This document shows, piece by piece, positions 1 to 8,519 of a DNA stretch of 64,000 bases. The DNA is from Pseudomonas sp. IPO3778. GTDB taxonomy: Bacteria > Pseudomonadota > Gammaproteobacteria > Pseudomonadales > Pseudomonadaceae. The translations under genes and the position numbers were made by a program. The DNA is taken from positions 1 to 64,000 of the forward strand of contig NZ_JACARC010000077.1 of assembly GCF_013386825.1 (NCBI RefSeq). The letters run 5' to 3'. Below the pieces are notes generated by a model, which saw only the letters and a program-made list of their open reading frames with translations, was not told the DNA's origin and did not search any database. Position 1 is the first letter of the stretch. The number at the start of each line of letters is the position of its first letter.

Positions 1-95
1 AAATAACGGATATGTACACCGCCCCCCCTGCCAATCGAAGTTAAACCTTTCCCCCACCGCACAGGTCTCTGAAATACCCCCCCAGAGCCCCGAGC

Positions 96-2573
96 ATGGC
101 CAAATCCAGCGACTACGCCAAACACTGGTTCACCGCAAAGGGCTGGAAACCGTTCGCCTTCCAGAAAGACGTATGGAAGGCAGTCAAGGATGGCCAGTCG
201 GGCCTGCTCCACGCCAGCACCGGCGCCGGGAAAACCTACGCACTGTGGTTCGCCGCCCTCAACCGCCTTGCCATCACCAAAGACACTCCCCGCAAACCCA
301 AAGCCCCCGCCGAACCGCTGACGGTCCTGTGGATCATCCCGATGCGCGCCCTGGCCGCCGACACGGCACGTGCCCTTGAAGCCCCGCTTGCCCCCCTGAA
401 CATCCCCTGGACCGTCGGCCTGCGCACCGGCGACACCAGCAGCAGCGAACGCGCTCGCCAAAGCCGCCGCCTGCCCACCACCCTGATCACCACCCCGGAA
501 AGCCTCACGCTGATGCTCGCCCGCGCCGACAGCCAAACCAGCCTGTCCCATCTGCGCATGGTGGTCGTGGACGAATGGCACGAACTGATTGGCAATAAAC
601 GCGGCGTGCAACTACAGCTGGCCCTCGCCCGCCTGCGGCAATGGCACCCAGAGCTGATGGTGTGGGGCATTTCCGCAACCTTGGGTAATCAGGCCCACGC
701 GCTGGAGGTGTTGATCCCACAAGGCGGCGGGATCAACGTACAAGGGCAAACCACCAAGCGGTTGCAGGTCGATACGCTGTTGCCACCCGTTATCGAACGT
801 TTTCCATGGGCCGGCCATATCGGCCTGAAGATGCTGCCGCAAGTGGTGGCCGAGGTCGATGCCAGCCGCAGTTGCCTGGTGTTTACCAACACCCGCGCAC
901 AATCGGAAATCTGGTACCAGGCCTTGCTCGACGCCCGCCCCGACTGGGCCGGAGTGATTGCCCTGCACCACGGCTCGCTGTCCCGGGAAACCCGGGATTG
1001 GGTGGAGCGCGCCTTAAAGGACGGCCAACTGAAAGCGGTGGTGTGCACGTCCAGCCTGGACCTGGGGGTCGATTTTCTGCCCGTGGAACGGGTGCTGCAG
1101 ATCGGTTCGGCCAAGGGCGTGGCGCGCCTGATGCAGCGCGCCGGACGTTCCGGCCATGCCCCGGGCCGGCCGTCGCGGGTCACGCTGGTACCGACCCACA
1201 GCCTGGAGCTGGTGGAAGCCGCTGCCGCCCAGGACGCCATCGCTGAGCGGCGTATCGAAGCCCGTCAGTCGCCCCACAAGCCATTGGACGTGCTGGTGCA
1301 GCATCTGGTGAGCATGGCCCTGGGCGGCGGCTTTGTGCCGGACGCGCTGCTGGAGGAAGTGCGCAGTGCCTGGGCCTATCGCGACCTGAGCGACGCGGAG
1401 TGGGCCTGGGCTCTGGGTTTCGTACGCCATGGCGGGCTGTCGCTGACGGCCTACCCGGATTACCGGCGGGTCGAGCCGGACGAACACGGCATCTGGCGTG
1501 TCCCCGATGCCCGGCTGGCGCGGCGCCATCGCATGAGCGTGGGCACGATCGTCAGCGACGCCAGCATCCAGCTGAAATTCTGGAGCAAGGGCGGCGGCGG
1601 CAAGACCCTGGGCAGTGTCGAGGAGGGCTTTATTGCACGATTGAAGCCGGGGGATGGCTTCTTGTTCGCCGGGCGCTTGCTGGAATTGGTGCGGGTGGAA
1701 AATATGACGGCTTATGTGAAGCGCAGCACCGCGAAAAAAGCCGCCGTACCACGCTGGAACGGCGGGCGCATGCCCCTTTCCAACGAGCTGGCCCAGGCGG
1801 TGGTCGAGCGCTTTGATGCGGCCGCCCACGGGCATTTCCTCGGCCCGGAAATGCAGGCGGTGCAACCGTTACTGGAAACTCAGTTGCGCTGGTCCGGGCT
1901 GCCGACCCGTGAACATTTGCTGGCCGAGGCGCTCAAGTCCCGCGAGGGCTGGCACCTGTTCCTGTATCCGTTTGCCGGGCGCCAGGTGCACCTGGGGCTG
2001 GCGAGCCTGCTGGCCTGGCGTGTCAGCCGCCTACAGGCGGTGACATTTTCGATTGCGGTGAATGACTACGGGCTGGAGCTACTGAGTGCAACCGAGGTGG
2101 ATTGGCCGGCGCTATTGAGCGGGGAATTGCTGACGGCAGATCACCTGCTGGATGACGTGGCAGCCAGCCTGAATGCCGGTGAACTGGCCCTGCGACGCTT
2201 TCGCGAGATCGCACGGATCGCCGGGCTGGTGTTCGCCGGCTACCCGGGGGCACCGAAAAGTACGCGCCAGGTTCAGGCTTCCAGCGGTTTATTCTTTGAA
2301 GTGTTCAAGCAATATGACCCGCAGAATCTGTTACTGACCCAGGCCGGGGAAGAAGTCCTGCGGGAAGAGCTGGATATTCGCCGGCTGGAAGAGACGTTGC
2401 GTCACTTGTCAGGGTTGAAACTGGACCTCCATCAGGTCAAACGGCCTACTCCACTGGCCTTTCCGCTGCTGGTGGAGCGTTTTCGGGAAAGCCTGAGCTC
2501 GGAAAAGCTCTCGGAGCGAATTGCGCGGATGGTCAAGGATCTGGAAAAAGTCGCCGATAACAGGAAACACTGA
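96..2573 (+). CDS. Ligase-associated Lhr-type DEXH-box DNA helicase
   Basis: This 825-residue superfamily 2 helicase matches the Lhr-Core group that travels with an ATP-dependent DNA ligase, an exonuclease and PdeM in Pseudomonas. The Walker A motif STGAGKT lies near residues 41-47, the DEWH box at 159-162, the SAT motif near 192, and the C-terminal RecA lobe shows LGVDF and QRAGRSGH. A winged-helix and Lhr-specific C-terminal half follows. The ATG at 96 is chosen because the protein begins properly before the Q-motif region; the Shine-Dalgarno is weak. The pdeM start overlaps its stop codon, so the two are co-translated. The ligase and exonuclease partners should lie just left of the window; bases 1-95 hold no complete gene. 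A DNA repair role is inferred from the family. Confidence 0.9.
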   Translation: MAKSSDYAKHWFTAKGWKPFAFQKDVWKAVKDGQSGLLHASTGAGKTYALWFAALNRLAITKDTPRKPKAPAEPLTVLWIIPMRALAADTARALEAPLAPLNIPWTVGLRTGDTSSSERARQSRRLPTTLITTPESLTLMLARADSQTSLSHLRMVVVDEWHELIGNKRGVQLQLALARLRQWHPELMVWGISATLGNQAHALEVLIPQGGGINVQGQTTKRLQVDTLLPPVIERFPWAGHIGLKMLPQVVAEVDASRSCLVFTNTRAQSEIWYQALLDARPDWAGVIALHHGSLSRETRDWVERALKDGQLKAVVCTSSLDLGVDFLPVERVLQIGSAKGVARLMQRAGRSGHAPGRPSRVTLVPTHSLELVEAAAAQDAIAERRIEARQSPHKPLDVLVQHLVSMALGGGFVPDALLEEVRSAWAYRDLSDAEWAWALGFVRHGGLSLTAYPDYRRVEPDEHGIWRVPDARLARRHRMSVGTIVSDASIQLKFWSKGGGGKTLGSVEEGFIARLKPGDGFLFAGRLLELVRVENMTAYVKRSTAKKAAVPRWNGGRMPLSNELAQAVVERFDAAAHGHFLGPEMQAVQPLLETQLRWSGLPTREHLLAEALKSREGWHLFLYPFAGRQVHLGLASLLAWRVSRLQAVTFSIAVNDYGLELLSATEVDWPALLSGELLTADHLLDDVAASLNAGELALRRFREIARIAGLVFAGYPGAPKSTRQVQASSGLFFEVFKQYDPQNLLLTQAGEEVLREELDIRRLEETLRHLSGLKLDLHQVKRPTPLAFPLLVERFRESLSSEKLSERIARMVKDLEKVADNRKH

Positions 2574-3229
2574 TGCCCGCTCATTACCCGATACATCTGG
2601 CGGGAGAAGCGCTGTGGTTGCTGGCGGACAAGGCGGTGTACTGGCCCGCGAGAAAGTGCCTGCTGATCGCCGATGCGCATTTTGGCAAGGCGTCGGCCTA
2701 TCGCAGCCTGGGCCAGCCGGTGCCCCAGGGCACGACGACGGAGAATCTGCAGCGCCTGGATCGGCTGTTGACGGCCTGTCCGTGCGAGCAGGTCGTCTTT
2801 CTTGGCGACTTTCTCCATGGGCCCGGCTCTCACGCCAGCGGCACCCTGAACGCACTGAGAGCCTGGCGTAAGCGTCATTCGGGTGTGGCGCTGACGCTGA
2901 TTCGCGGCAACCACGACAAGCGCGCAGGCGACCCGCCGCACGACCTGAACATCGAAGTGGTGACCGAACCGCTCTTGATGGGCCCGTTTGCCTTGCAGCA
3001 CGAACCTGACGCCCATGCCAGCCATCATGTACTGGCCGGGCATGTGCACCCCGTCTATCGCCTGCGGGGCAAGGGCCGGCAAAGCTTGCGCCTGCCCTGT
3101 TTCCGGCTTGGGACCAAGGTGAGCCTGCTGCCGGCGTTCGGCGCGTTTACAGGGGGTTATTCAGTGACGCTGGAGGCAGAGAGCCGGATCTATGTGATCG
3201 GAGACCATGAAATATGGCCAGTGCGTTGA
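2573..3229 (+). CDS. pdeM: Ligase-associated DNA damage response endonuclease PdeM
   Basis: A 218-residue calcineurin-like metallophosphoesterase. The metal-binding motifs appear in order: DAHFGK near residue 33, GDFLHG near 83, GNHDK near 110 and GHVHP near 155. This is the PdeM type encoded next to the Lhr helicase and ATP-dependent ligase, and it is thought to process DNA ends during repair. Its ATG overlaps the helicase stop codon by one base (TGATG), so translation is coupled. The length is normal for the family and no residue looks missing. The precise DNA substrate cannot be told from sequence. Confidence 0.9.
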   Translation: MPAHYPIHLAGEALWLLADKAVYWPARKCLLIADAHFGKASAYRSLGQPVPQGTTTENLQRLDRLLTACPCEQVVFLGDFLHGPGSHASGTLNALRAWRKRHSGVALTLIRGNHDKRAGDPPHDLNIEVVTEPLLMGPFALQHEPDAHASHHVLAGHVHPVYRLRGKGRQSLRLPCFRLGTKVSLLPAFGAFTGGYSVTLEAESRIYVIGDHEIWPVR

Positions 3230-3261
3230 GCAACTGACCATTGGACGACAGCGGCGAGCAA

Positions 3262-3465
3262 TCAGGCCACGGGGGCGGGAGGTGGTTCGTCCGGGAGCGT
3301 CGGCTCACCCGGTTCTTCCGGCTGGTTGGGCCAGGGATCATCGGGACCGGGTTGGCCGGGAATGCCGCCTGCGGCGGGATCGGCCATCAAGGACCAGGCC
3401 ATGACACCGATCTGATTGGGTTCAAGCCGGGCAAGTTCAGCGCTGATTCGCGGATCGAGCTTCAT
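3262..3465 (-). CDS. Small conserved-type hypothetical protein with proline-rich tail
   Basis: A 67-residue protein that I do not recognise by function. The first 30 or so residues (MKLDPRISAELARLEPNQIG...) look like a short folded or helical segment. The remaining half is rich in Pro, Glu and Asp (PGPDDPWPNQPEEPGEPTLP) and is probably disordered. The start at 3465 is preferred over an upstream in-frame ATG at 3519 because AGGAGT lies 7-8 bases before it. It is convergent with pdeM and lies downstream of dcd on the same strand, about 107 bases away. No signal peptide or membrane segment is visible. Confidence 0.6.
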   Translation of the reverse strand: MKLDPRISAELARLEPNQIGVMAWSLMADPAAGGIPGQPGPDDPWPNQPEEPGEPTLPDEPPPAPVA

Positions 3466-3572
3466 AGGGGACTCCTCAAGCGTGGCCCGCCGCGTTGTGC
3501 ACGCGTCGGGGCAGTACACCCAATAGAGTGTCTGCCCGCTGACAAATTCCCTTAGCCTGTAAGACGATTCGA

Positions 3573-4139
3573 TCAGGTGCGTGGGAGAGTGACGCCGCGC
3601 TGGCCCTGATACTTGCCGCCACGGTCCTTATAGGACACTTCGCACTCTTCGTCGGATTCGAAGAACAGCATTTGTGCCACGCCTTCATTGGCGTAGATTT
3701 TTGCTGGCAAGGTGGTGGTATTGGAAAATTCCAGGGTCACGTGCCCTTCCCATTCCGGCTCCAGCGGCGTCACGTTGACGATGATGCCGCAGCGCGCGTA
3801 GGTGCTTTTACCCAGGCAGATCGTCAGGACGTTGCGCGGGATACGGAAGAACTCGACGGTGCGCGCCAGGGCAAAAGAGTTTGGCGGGATGATGCACACG
3901 TCACTCTTGACGTCGACGAAGCTTTTTTCGTCGAAGTTTTTCGGATCGACGGTCGCCGAGTTGATGTTGGTGAACACCTTGAACTCATCGGCGCAGCGTA
4001 CATCGTAGCCGTAGCTGGAAACCCCGAACGAGATCAGCCGCTCAGCGCCTTCGCCGCGCATCTGGCGCTCCACGAAGGGCTCGATCATGCCGTGCTCTTG
4101 CGCCATGCGGCGAATCCACTTGTCCGATTTGATGCTCAT
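3573..4139 (-). CDS. dcd: dCTP deaminase
   Basis: A 188-residue enzyme, the standard length for Dcd, which converts dCTP to dUTP and ammonia and so supplies dUTP for thymidylate synthesis. The family signature is clear: SYGYDVR near residue 42, GKSTYARCGIIVNVTPLEPE around 109-128 with the catalytic Glu in EFSNTT just after, and the C-terminal GGKYQGQ lid. It acts as a cytosolic trimer in the known family. The gene is monocistronic here, between a cold-shock gene read the other way and the small hypothetical downstream. Confidence 0.96.
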   Translation of the reverse strand: MSIKSDKWIRRMAQEHGMIEPFVERQMRGEGAERLISFGVSSYGYDVRCADEFKVFTNINSATVDPKNFDEKSFVDVKSDVCIIPPNSFALARTVEFFRIPRNVLTICLGKSTYARCGIIVNVTPLEPEWEGHVTLEFSNTTTLPAKIYANEGVAQMLFFESDEECEVSYKDRGGKYQGQRGVTLPRT

Positions 4140-4517
4140 GGCGGGTGTCCTGAATAGCGAGGTGAAAAAATTCTGTTGGGCATCTTACCGGGGCTGGCCC
4201 CGTGGTTCAAAGGGGCGGCTGTTTTTCTTGGTGCCGCGCAGCCCCTGCTGGGCGGGGCGCGCCTTCAATTGTGGGGGATGGGTGCGGTATCAGGCTGCCG
4301 CCAGTCACGAAAATAGAGAAACCTTCGGAAATACCATTGGCACGTTCCGGAAAAAGGGTTAAGGTGGCGCCACTGTGCTGCTTGTGTCACTGAGAATCTC
4401 TACACGATATGTTGAATTTCGATCCAACCATCTCCAAGAATTTTTCCTGCTCTTTGCACTCAGTCTCGGCCAGGGCTTTTCCTGAGTCGCAGTTAACTTT
4501 GTCCAAGGAGATACACC
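4140..4517. other. Divergent intergenic region dcd / cold-shock gene
   Basis: These 378 bases contain no convincing protein gene. The right part should be the long 5' leader of the cold-shock gene, a common trait of cspA-type genes. The left part would carry the dcd promoter, but I see no clear match for it. Confidence 0.6.
4337..4365 (+). promoter_or_regulatory. Candidate sigma-70 promoter for the cold-shock gene
   Basis: TTGGCA (4337-4342) and TAAGGT (4360-4365) are separated by 17 bases. The -35 matches consensus at 5 of 6 positions, the -10 only at 3 of 6. It would give a leader of about 145 bases, consistent with the long leaders of cspA-type genes. Seen by eye only. Confidence 0.35.
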
Positions 4518-4727
4518 ATGTCTAATCGCCAAACTGGTACCGTTAAGTGGTTCAACGATGAAAAAGGCTTCGGCTTCATCACTCCACAATCCGGTGACGA
4601 CCTGTTCGTTCACTTCAAAGCTATCCAATCCGACGGCTTCAAAAGCCTGAAAGAAGGCCAACAGGTTTCTTTCATCGCTACCCGCGGTCAGAAAGGCATG
4701 CAAGCTGAAGAAGTTCAAGTTATCTAA
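4518..4727 (+). CDS. Cold-shock protein of the CspA family
   Basis: A 69-residue single cold-shock domain. Both RNA-binding motifs are intact: RNP1 as KGFGFITP (residues 16-23) and RNP2 as DLFVHF (28-33). Proteins of this kind bind single-stranded RNA and DNA and melt mRNA structure. AAGGAG lies 9 bases before the ATG. A strong intrinsic terminator follows 20 bases after the stop, so this is a single-gene unit. A second cold-shock gene lies at 59497-59706. Which paralogue this is (CspA, CapB and so on) cannot be decided from sequence alone. Confidence 0.95.
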   Translation: MSNRQTGTVKWFNDEKGFGFITPQSGDDLFVHFKAIQSDGFKSLKEGQQVSFIATRGQKGMQAEEVQVI

Positions 4728-4746
4728 CTTGTACTGATTTAGTCGA

Positions 4747-4777
4747 AAAGCCCCGCCCTTAAAAGCGGGGCTTTTTT
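4747..4777 (+). terminator. Rho-independent terminator of the cold-shock gene
   Basis: AAGCCCCGC and GCGGGGCTT form a perfect stem around a short A-rich loop and are followed by a run of T residues. The A-run on the other side makes it potentially bidirectional, but rpoS transcription ends far before reaching it. Confidence 0.9.
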
Positions 4778-4830
4778 GTGCCTGCTCGTTTCCACGCACC
4801 CCATGGGAATGATCGCCATGCACAAAAAAA

Positions 4831-4919
4831 TGTGGGAGCGGGCTTGCTCGCGAATGCGCTGATCAGTCAGTACGTCTGTCGACTGACACTGCACATTCGC
4901 GAGCAAGCCCGCTCCCACA
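4831..4919. repeat. REP doublet (REPIN-like) between cold-shock gene and rpoS
   Basis: Two 26-base arms in perfect inverted orientation (TGTGGGAGCGGGCTTGCTCG... and its complement, 4831-4856 and 4894-4919) flank a 37-base loop that has its own GTCAGT/ACTGAC palindrome. It ends 16 bases from the rpoS stop codon, where it can form a 3'-end hairpin of the rpoS mRNA. The same element recurs at 52914 and 56745. Confidence 0.9.
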
Positions 4920-4935
4920 TTCCGTCTTGCGTCGT

Positions 4936-5940
4936 TTACTGGAACAACGACTCACTCGACAGGCCATTCTTCTCTAGGATCTCGCGCAAGCGCTTGAGGC
5001 CCTCTACCTGGATCTGCCGCACCCGTTCACGGGTCAAGCCAATCTCCAGGCCAACATCTTCCAGGGTGCTGCTCTCGTGGCCACGCAGCCCGAAGCGGCG
5101 AATCACCACCTCGCGCTGTTTGTCCGTCAGCTCCGAAAGCCACTGGTCGATGCTTTGCGACAGATCGTCGTCCTGCAGCAACTCACAAGGGTCCGTAGGA
5201 CGATCATCGGTCAAGGTGTCCAGCAGGGTTTTATCCGAGTCCGGACCCAGCGAGACATCGACTGAAGACACCCGCTCATTGAGGCCGAGCATACGCTTGA
5301 CCTCCCCTACCGGTTTTTCCAGCAGGTTGGCGATTTCTTCAGGCGAAGGTTCATGATCGAGTTTTTGTGTCAGCTCACGCGCCGCCCGAAGGTAGACGTT
5401 GAGCTCCTTGACCACATGGATCGGCAGCCGGATCGTACGGGTCTGATTCATGATCGCCCGTTCGATGGTCTGACGAATCCACCAGGTGGCATAGGTCGAA
5501 AAGCGGAAGCCCCGCTCAGGGTCAAACTTTTCCACCGCCCGGATCAGGCCGAGATTGCCTTCCTCGATCAGGTCCAACAGGGACAGCCCACGATTGACGT
5601 AGCGTCGGGCGATTTTCACCACCAGTCGCAGGTTGCTCTCAATCATGCGCTTGCGCCCAGCCGGATCGCCCTTTTGCGACAAGCGCGCAAAAAAGACTTC
5701 TTCTTCGGGAGTGAGCAGAGGGGAAAAGCCGATTTCATTGAGGTACAACTGGGTCGCGTCGAGCGCCCGCGTGTAATCAATGTATTTGTGTTGCTTTAAC
5801 GCGGTGGAGTTTTTGGACTTGGTGCGAACTGAAGGTACAGCAGGTCCCTCATTCGACATCGATTCCGTATCGATGACCGTCTCCATAAGGAGAACCTCAT
5901 CGTCGATGTCAAACTCCGGCGCTTCTTTACTGAGAGCCAT
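4936..5940 (-). CDS. rpoS: RNA polymerase stationary-phase sigma factor RpoS
   Basis: A 334-residue group 2 sigma factor. Region 1.2 is near residues 58-90 (LYLNEIGFSPLLTPEEE). Region 2 carries NLRLVVKIARRY, DLIEEGNLGLIRAVEKFD and FSTYATWWIRQ. The C-terminal region 4 has the helix-turn-helix TLEDVGLEIGLTRERVRQI. In pseudomonads it controls stationary-phase survival, stress resistance and some secondary metabolism. It lies directly after nlpD on the same strand, with about 108 bases between, matching the known arrangement in which the main rpoS promoter lies inside nlpD. A REP doublet lies immediately after the stop. Confidence 0.97.
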   Translation of the reverse strand: MALSKEAPEFDIDDEVLLMETVIDTESMSNEGPAVPSVRTKSKNSTALKQHKYIDYTRALDATQLYLNEIGFSPLLTPEEEVFFARLSQKGDPAGRKRMIESNLRLVVKIARRYVNRGLSLLDLIEEGNLGLIRAVEKFDPERGFRFSTYATWWIRQTIERAIMNQTRTIRLPIHVVKELNVYLRAARELTQKLDHEPSPEEIANLLEKPVGEVKRMLGLNERVSSVDVSLGPDSDKTLLDTLTDDRPTDPCELLQDDDLSQSIDQWLSELTDKQREVVIRRFGLRGHESSTLEDVGLEIGLTRERVRQIQVEGLKRLREILEKNGLSSESLFQ

Positions 5941-6048
5941 TGTTATAGTCCTTTGGTGAGTTCGACCTCAAGCTCAAGCGACGCCTTTATCCTTGGCAAC
6001 GCTGGAGCCTGTTCCTTCTACGTGAGGGAACAGGCTGGTAACAACACA

Positions 6049-6882
6049 TCAACGACGGGGAAGGAATTGCAACGGATCAACAGGCTTCCCTTGGCGGCGA
6101 ATCTCAAAGTGCAGTTTCACCCGGTCTGTACCAGTTGACCCCATTTCGGCAATTGTCTGTCCGACTTTGACCTGTTGCCCCTCCCGAACCAACAGCCTGC
6201 GGTTATGACCGTAGGCACTGACGTAGGTATCGCTGTGTTTGATGATGATCAGCTCGCCGTAGCCCCGTAAACCACTCCCGGCGTACACCACTGTCCCATC
6301 AGACGCAGCTAAAACAGGCTGTCCCAAATCCCCGGCGATATCAATGCCTTTATTCAAACTACCGTTTGAAGAGAATTTTCCAATAAGGATGCCATTTGAG
6401 GGCCATCCCCAGCCGGACGGTGCCGGCCCGGCCGGAGGCAAAGGCGCAGGTGCCGGTTTGCTCGCAACACTAGGCGCGGCGGTGCCTGCAGGCCGGGTGA
6501 TGATCGTGGTTTTGCTCGACGACGACGGCGAAGAGGCCGTATTGGTGACAACGGCAGTGGGTGCCGAACCGGTGCGTCCATCGAAACGGATAGTTTGCCC
6601 CGGGTGTATCGTATAGGGCACAGGGATGTTGTTACGGGCGGCCAGCGCCTTGTAATCCCATCCATAACGGAAGGCGATCGAGAACATCGTATCGCCCTTG
6701 CGCACCACATATTGCCCGGTGGTAACGGTAGGTTTTTGTGGTACCGCATTATTGCGGTCAACCACCCGCGCACCGGATGGCGTGCTTGAACAAGCCGCCA
6801 ACAAGGAACTCAAGACAAGGCCAATCACCAGTCGCTGAAAGCTTGTTTGACTCATACGCTGTGCAATGACCGTGAGACTCAC
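6049..6882 (-). CDS. nlpD: Outer-membrane lipoprotein NlpD, LysM and LytM domains
   Basis: A 277-residue lipoprotein that in related bacteria activates the amidase AmiC during daughter-cell separation. The signal peptide ends in the lipobox LAAC, with the lipidated Cys at residue 31. A LysM domain (GQYVVRKGDTMFSIAFRYGW...) spans about 58-101. A LytM/M23 domain fills the last 100 residues, but its metal site is degenerate (GIDIAG where active enzymes have H-x-G-x-D), as expected for an activator. I chose the GTG at 6882 (VSLTVIAQR) because GGGAG lies 7-8 bases upstream; an ATG at 6855 is the alternative. The open frame extends to 7065 without support. Confidence 0.92.
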   Translation of the reverse strand: MSLTVIAQRMSQTSFQRLVIGLVLSSLLAACSSTPSGARVVDRNNAVPQKPTVTTGQYVVRKGDTMFSIAFRYGWDYKALAARNNIPVPYTIHPGQTIRFDGRTGSAPTAVVTNTASSPSSSSKTTIITRPAGTAAPSVASKPAPAPLPPAGPAPSGWGWPSNGILIGKFSSNGSLNKGIDIAGDLGQPVLAASDGTVVYAGSGLRGYGELIIIKHSDTYVSAYGHNRRLLVREGQQVKVGQTIAEMGSTGTDRVKLHFEIRRQGKPVDPLQFLPRR

Positions 6883-7092
6883 CCGCCGCTCCCTTTGTGG
6901 TGGCTGACTATGAACGCCTGTATCAGGCTTGAAATATGACGCAAGTATAACTGGCCGTTGGAGTTTTACCGGAAACACGATTCTAAAGAAAACTTCATCA
7001 TGTTTAATTCCCACGACTGATGACGTGGACTCAATAGACCCCGCTGTAAGACACATACCCGGCAATAGAATTCAGTACGCTGAAATAATTGA

Positions 7093-7770
7093 TCAGGCCA
7101 GCGGACCGTTAAGCAACGGGACAAAACGCACGGCGCCGAGCACATGCCGGGAAAAGCCTTCTTCCTCGCGAATGATCAACATTAATTGTTGCACTTCGCC
7201 GGAGCCCACCGGGATCACCAGACGCCCGCCGGGCGCCAGTTGATCGAGCAAGGCCTGGGGTACGTCGGTCGCCACGGCGGTGACGATGATGCCGTTGTAC
7301 GGCGCCAGCGCCGGCCAACCTTCCCAGCCATCGCCCCAGCGGAAGACCACGTTGCGCAGGTTCAGCTCCACCAGGCGCTCCTTGGCCCGGTCCTGCAGGA
7401 CCTTGATGCGCTCGACCGAAAACACCCGTTCCACCAGCTGCGACAACACGGCCGTCTGATAGCCGGAGCCGGTGCCGATTTCCAGCACCTTGTCCAGCGG
7501 GCCCGCCGCCAGCAGCAGCTCACTCATCCGCGCCACCATATAGGGCTGGGAGATGGTCTGGTTGTGGCCGATCGGCAGCGCCGTGTCTTCATAGGCGCGG
7601 TGCGCCAGGGCCTCATCGACAAACAGATGGCGCGGGGTACGCCGGATGACTTCCAGCACCTGGGCGTTGGACAACCCTTCTTCATACAGGCGCTGGATCA
7701 ATCGCTCGCGGGTGCGCTGGGAGGTCATCCCGATGCCCCGGCGCAGCAGGTCGTCTTGTTCACGAGCCAT
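7093..7770 (-). CDS. pcm: Protein-L-isoaspartate O-methyltransferase
   Basis: A 225-residue S-adenosylmethionine-dependent methyltransferase that repairs isoaspartyl residues in aged proteins. The AdoMet-binding motif VLEIGTGSGYQTAVL lies near residues 90-104, preceded by the family segment LPIGHNQTISQPYMVA. The ATG at 7770 overlaps the surE stop codon by one base (TGATG), so the two are translationally coupled. An internal ATG 14 codons in is a less likely start. The surE-pcm-nlpD-rpoS order is the classic survival cluster of gamma-proteobacteria. Confidence 0.95.
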   Translation of the reverse strand: MAREQDDLLRRGIGMTSQRTRERLIQRLYEEGLSNAQVLEVIRRTPRHLFVDEALAHRAYEDTALPIGHNQTISQPYMVARMSELLLAAGPLDKVLEIGTGSGYQTAVLSQLVERVFSVERIKVLQDRAKERLVELNLRNVVFRWGDGWEGWPALAPYNGIIVTAVATDVPQALLDQLAPGGRLVIPVGSGEVQQLMLIIREEEGFSRHVLGAVRFVPLLNGPLA

Positions 7771-8519
7771 CAGCGCAACCCCTCCAGCCAGCCATCGAGG
7801 CGACTGAAGGCATCACTGAAGGTGCGATCGAGTTGCAACGGGGTAATCGAGACATAACCTTGCATCACCGCATGAAAGTCCGTGCCCTCGCCACCGTCCT
7901 CGGCATCGCCGGCGGCGGCGATCCAATAACCTTCCTTGCCACGCGGGTCGACCACCTTCAGCGGCGCTGCCGCACGGGCACGATGGCCGAGGCGGGTCAG
8001 CTGAATGCCGCGAATATGGTCCAGGGGCAGATTGGGGATATTGACGTTGAGCACCGTGCGCGGCGGCAAGACCAATGTGTCATGGGCTTGCACCAGCTTA
8101 CGGGCGAAATGCGCCGCGGTCGCCAGGTTGTCCAATTGACGGGAAGCGAACGAAAAAGCGAACGAGGTCCGGCCGAGGAAACGCCCTTCAAGGGCCGCTG
8201 CCACGGTGCCGGAATACAGCACGTCATCTCCCAGGTTCGCACCCAGGTTGATCCCGGAAACCACCAGATCGGGCTCGCGGTCCAGCAGGCTGTTGATTGC
8301 CAGGTGCACGCAATCCGTCGGCGTGCCGTTCACGCTGATAAAGCCGTTGGGCAACGTCTGTATGTGCAACGGACGGTCGAGCGTCAGCGAGCTGCTGGCG
8401 CCGCTTTTGTCCTGGTCCGGGGCAACCACCACGCACTCGGCGTAATCCGCCAGCGCAGCATGAAGCGCGGCAAGGCCGGGTGCGGTGACCCCGTCGTCGT
8501 TAGATATCAGAATACGCAT
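7770..8519 (-). CDS. surE: 5'/3'-nucleotidase SurE
   Basis: A 249-residue stationary-phase survival phosphatase acting on nucleoside monophosphates. The N-terminal MRILISNDDGVTAPG carries the metal-binding Asp pair (residues 8-9). The SGASSSLTL segment near 40-48 and SGINLGANLGDDVLYSGTV near 90-108 carry further family metal and substrate residues. Its start lies inside the 3' end of truD (13-base overlap) and its stop overlaps the pcm start, so the three genes form one tight operon. The length is typical. Confidence 0.96.
   Translation of the reverse strand: MRILISNDDGVTAPGLAALHAALADYAECVVVAPDQDKSGASSSLTLDRPLHIQTLPNGFISVNGTPTDCVHLAINSLLDREPDLVVSGINLGANLGDDVLYSGTVAAALEGRFLGRTSFAFSFASRQLDNLATAAHFARKLVQAHDTLVLPPRTVLNVNIPNLPLDHIRGIQLTRLGHRARAAAPLKVVDPRGKEGYWIAAAGDAEDGGEGTDFHAVMQGYVSITPLQLDRTFSDAFSRLDGWLEGLR

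Noticed and set aside
4831..4919. A CRISPR array or insertion-sequence end formed by the repeated GTGGGAGC units
   Set aside because: Copies are single inverted doublets far apart, with no regular spacers and no transposase gene; they fit REP/REPIN elements.
4728..4935. A possible rsmZ small RNA downstream of rpoS
   Set aside because: rsmZ lies next to rpoS in P. aeruginosa and P. protegens, but this spacer is filled by a terminator and a REP doublet. I see no series of hairpins with GGA loops. rsmZ must be elsewhere or arranged differently.
6883..7065. Longer N-terminus of NlpD starting at an upstream ATG
   Set aside because: The extension would place about 60 polar residues before the lipoprotein signal peptide, which would disable it; the GTG at 6882 has a good Shine-Dalgarno.
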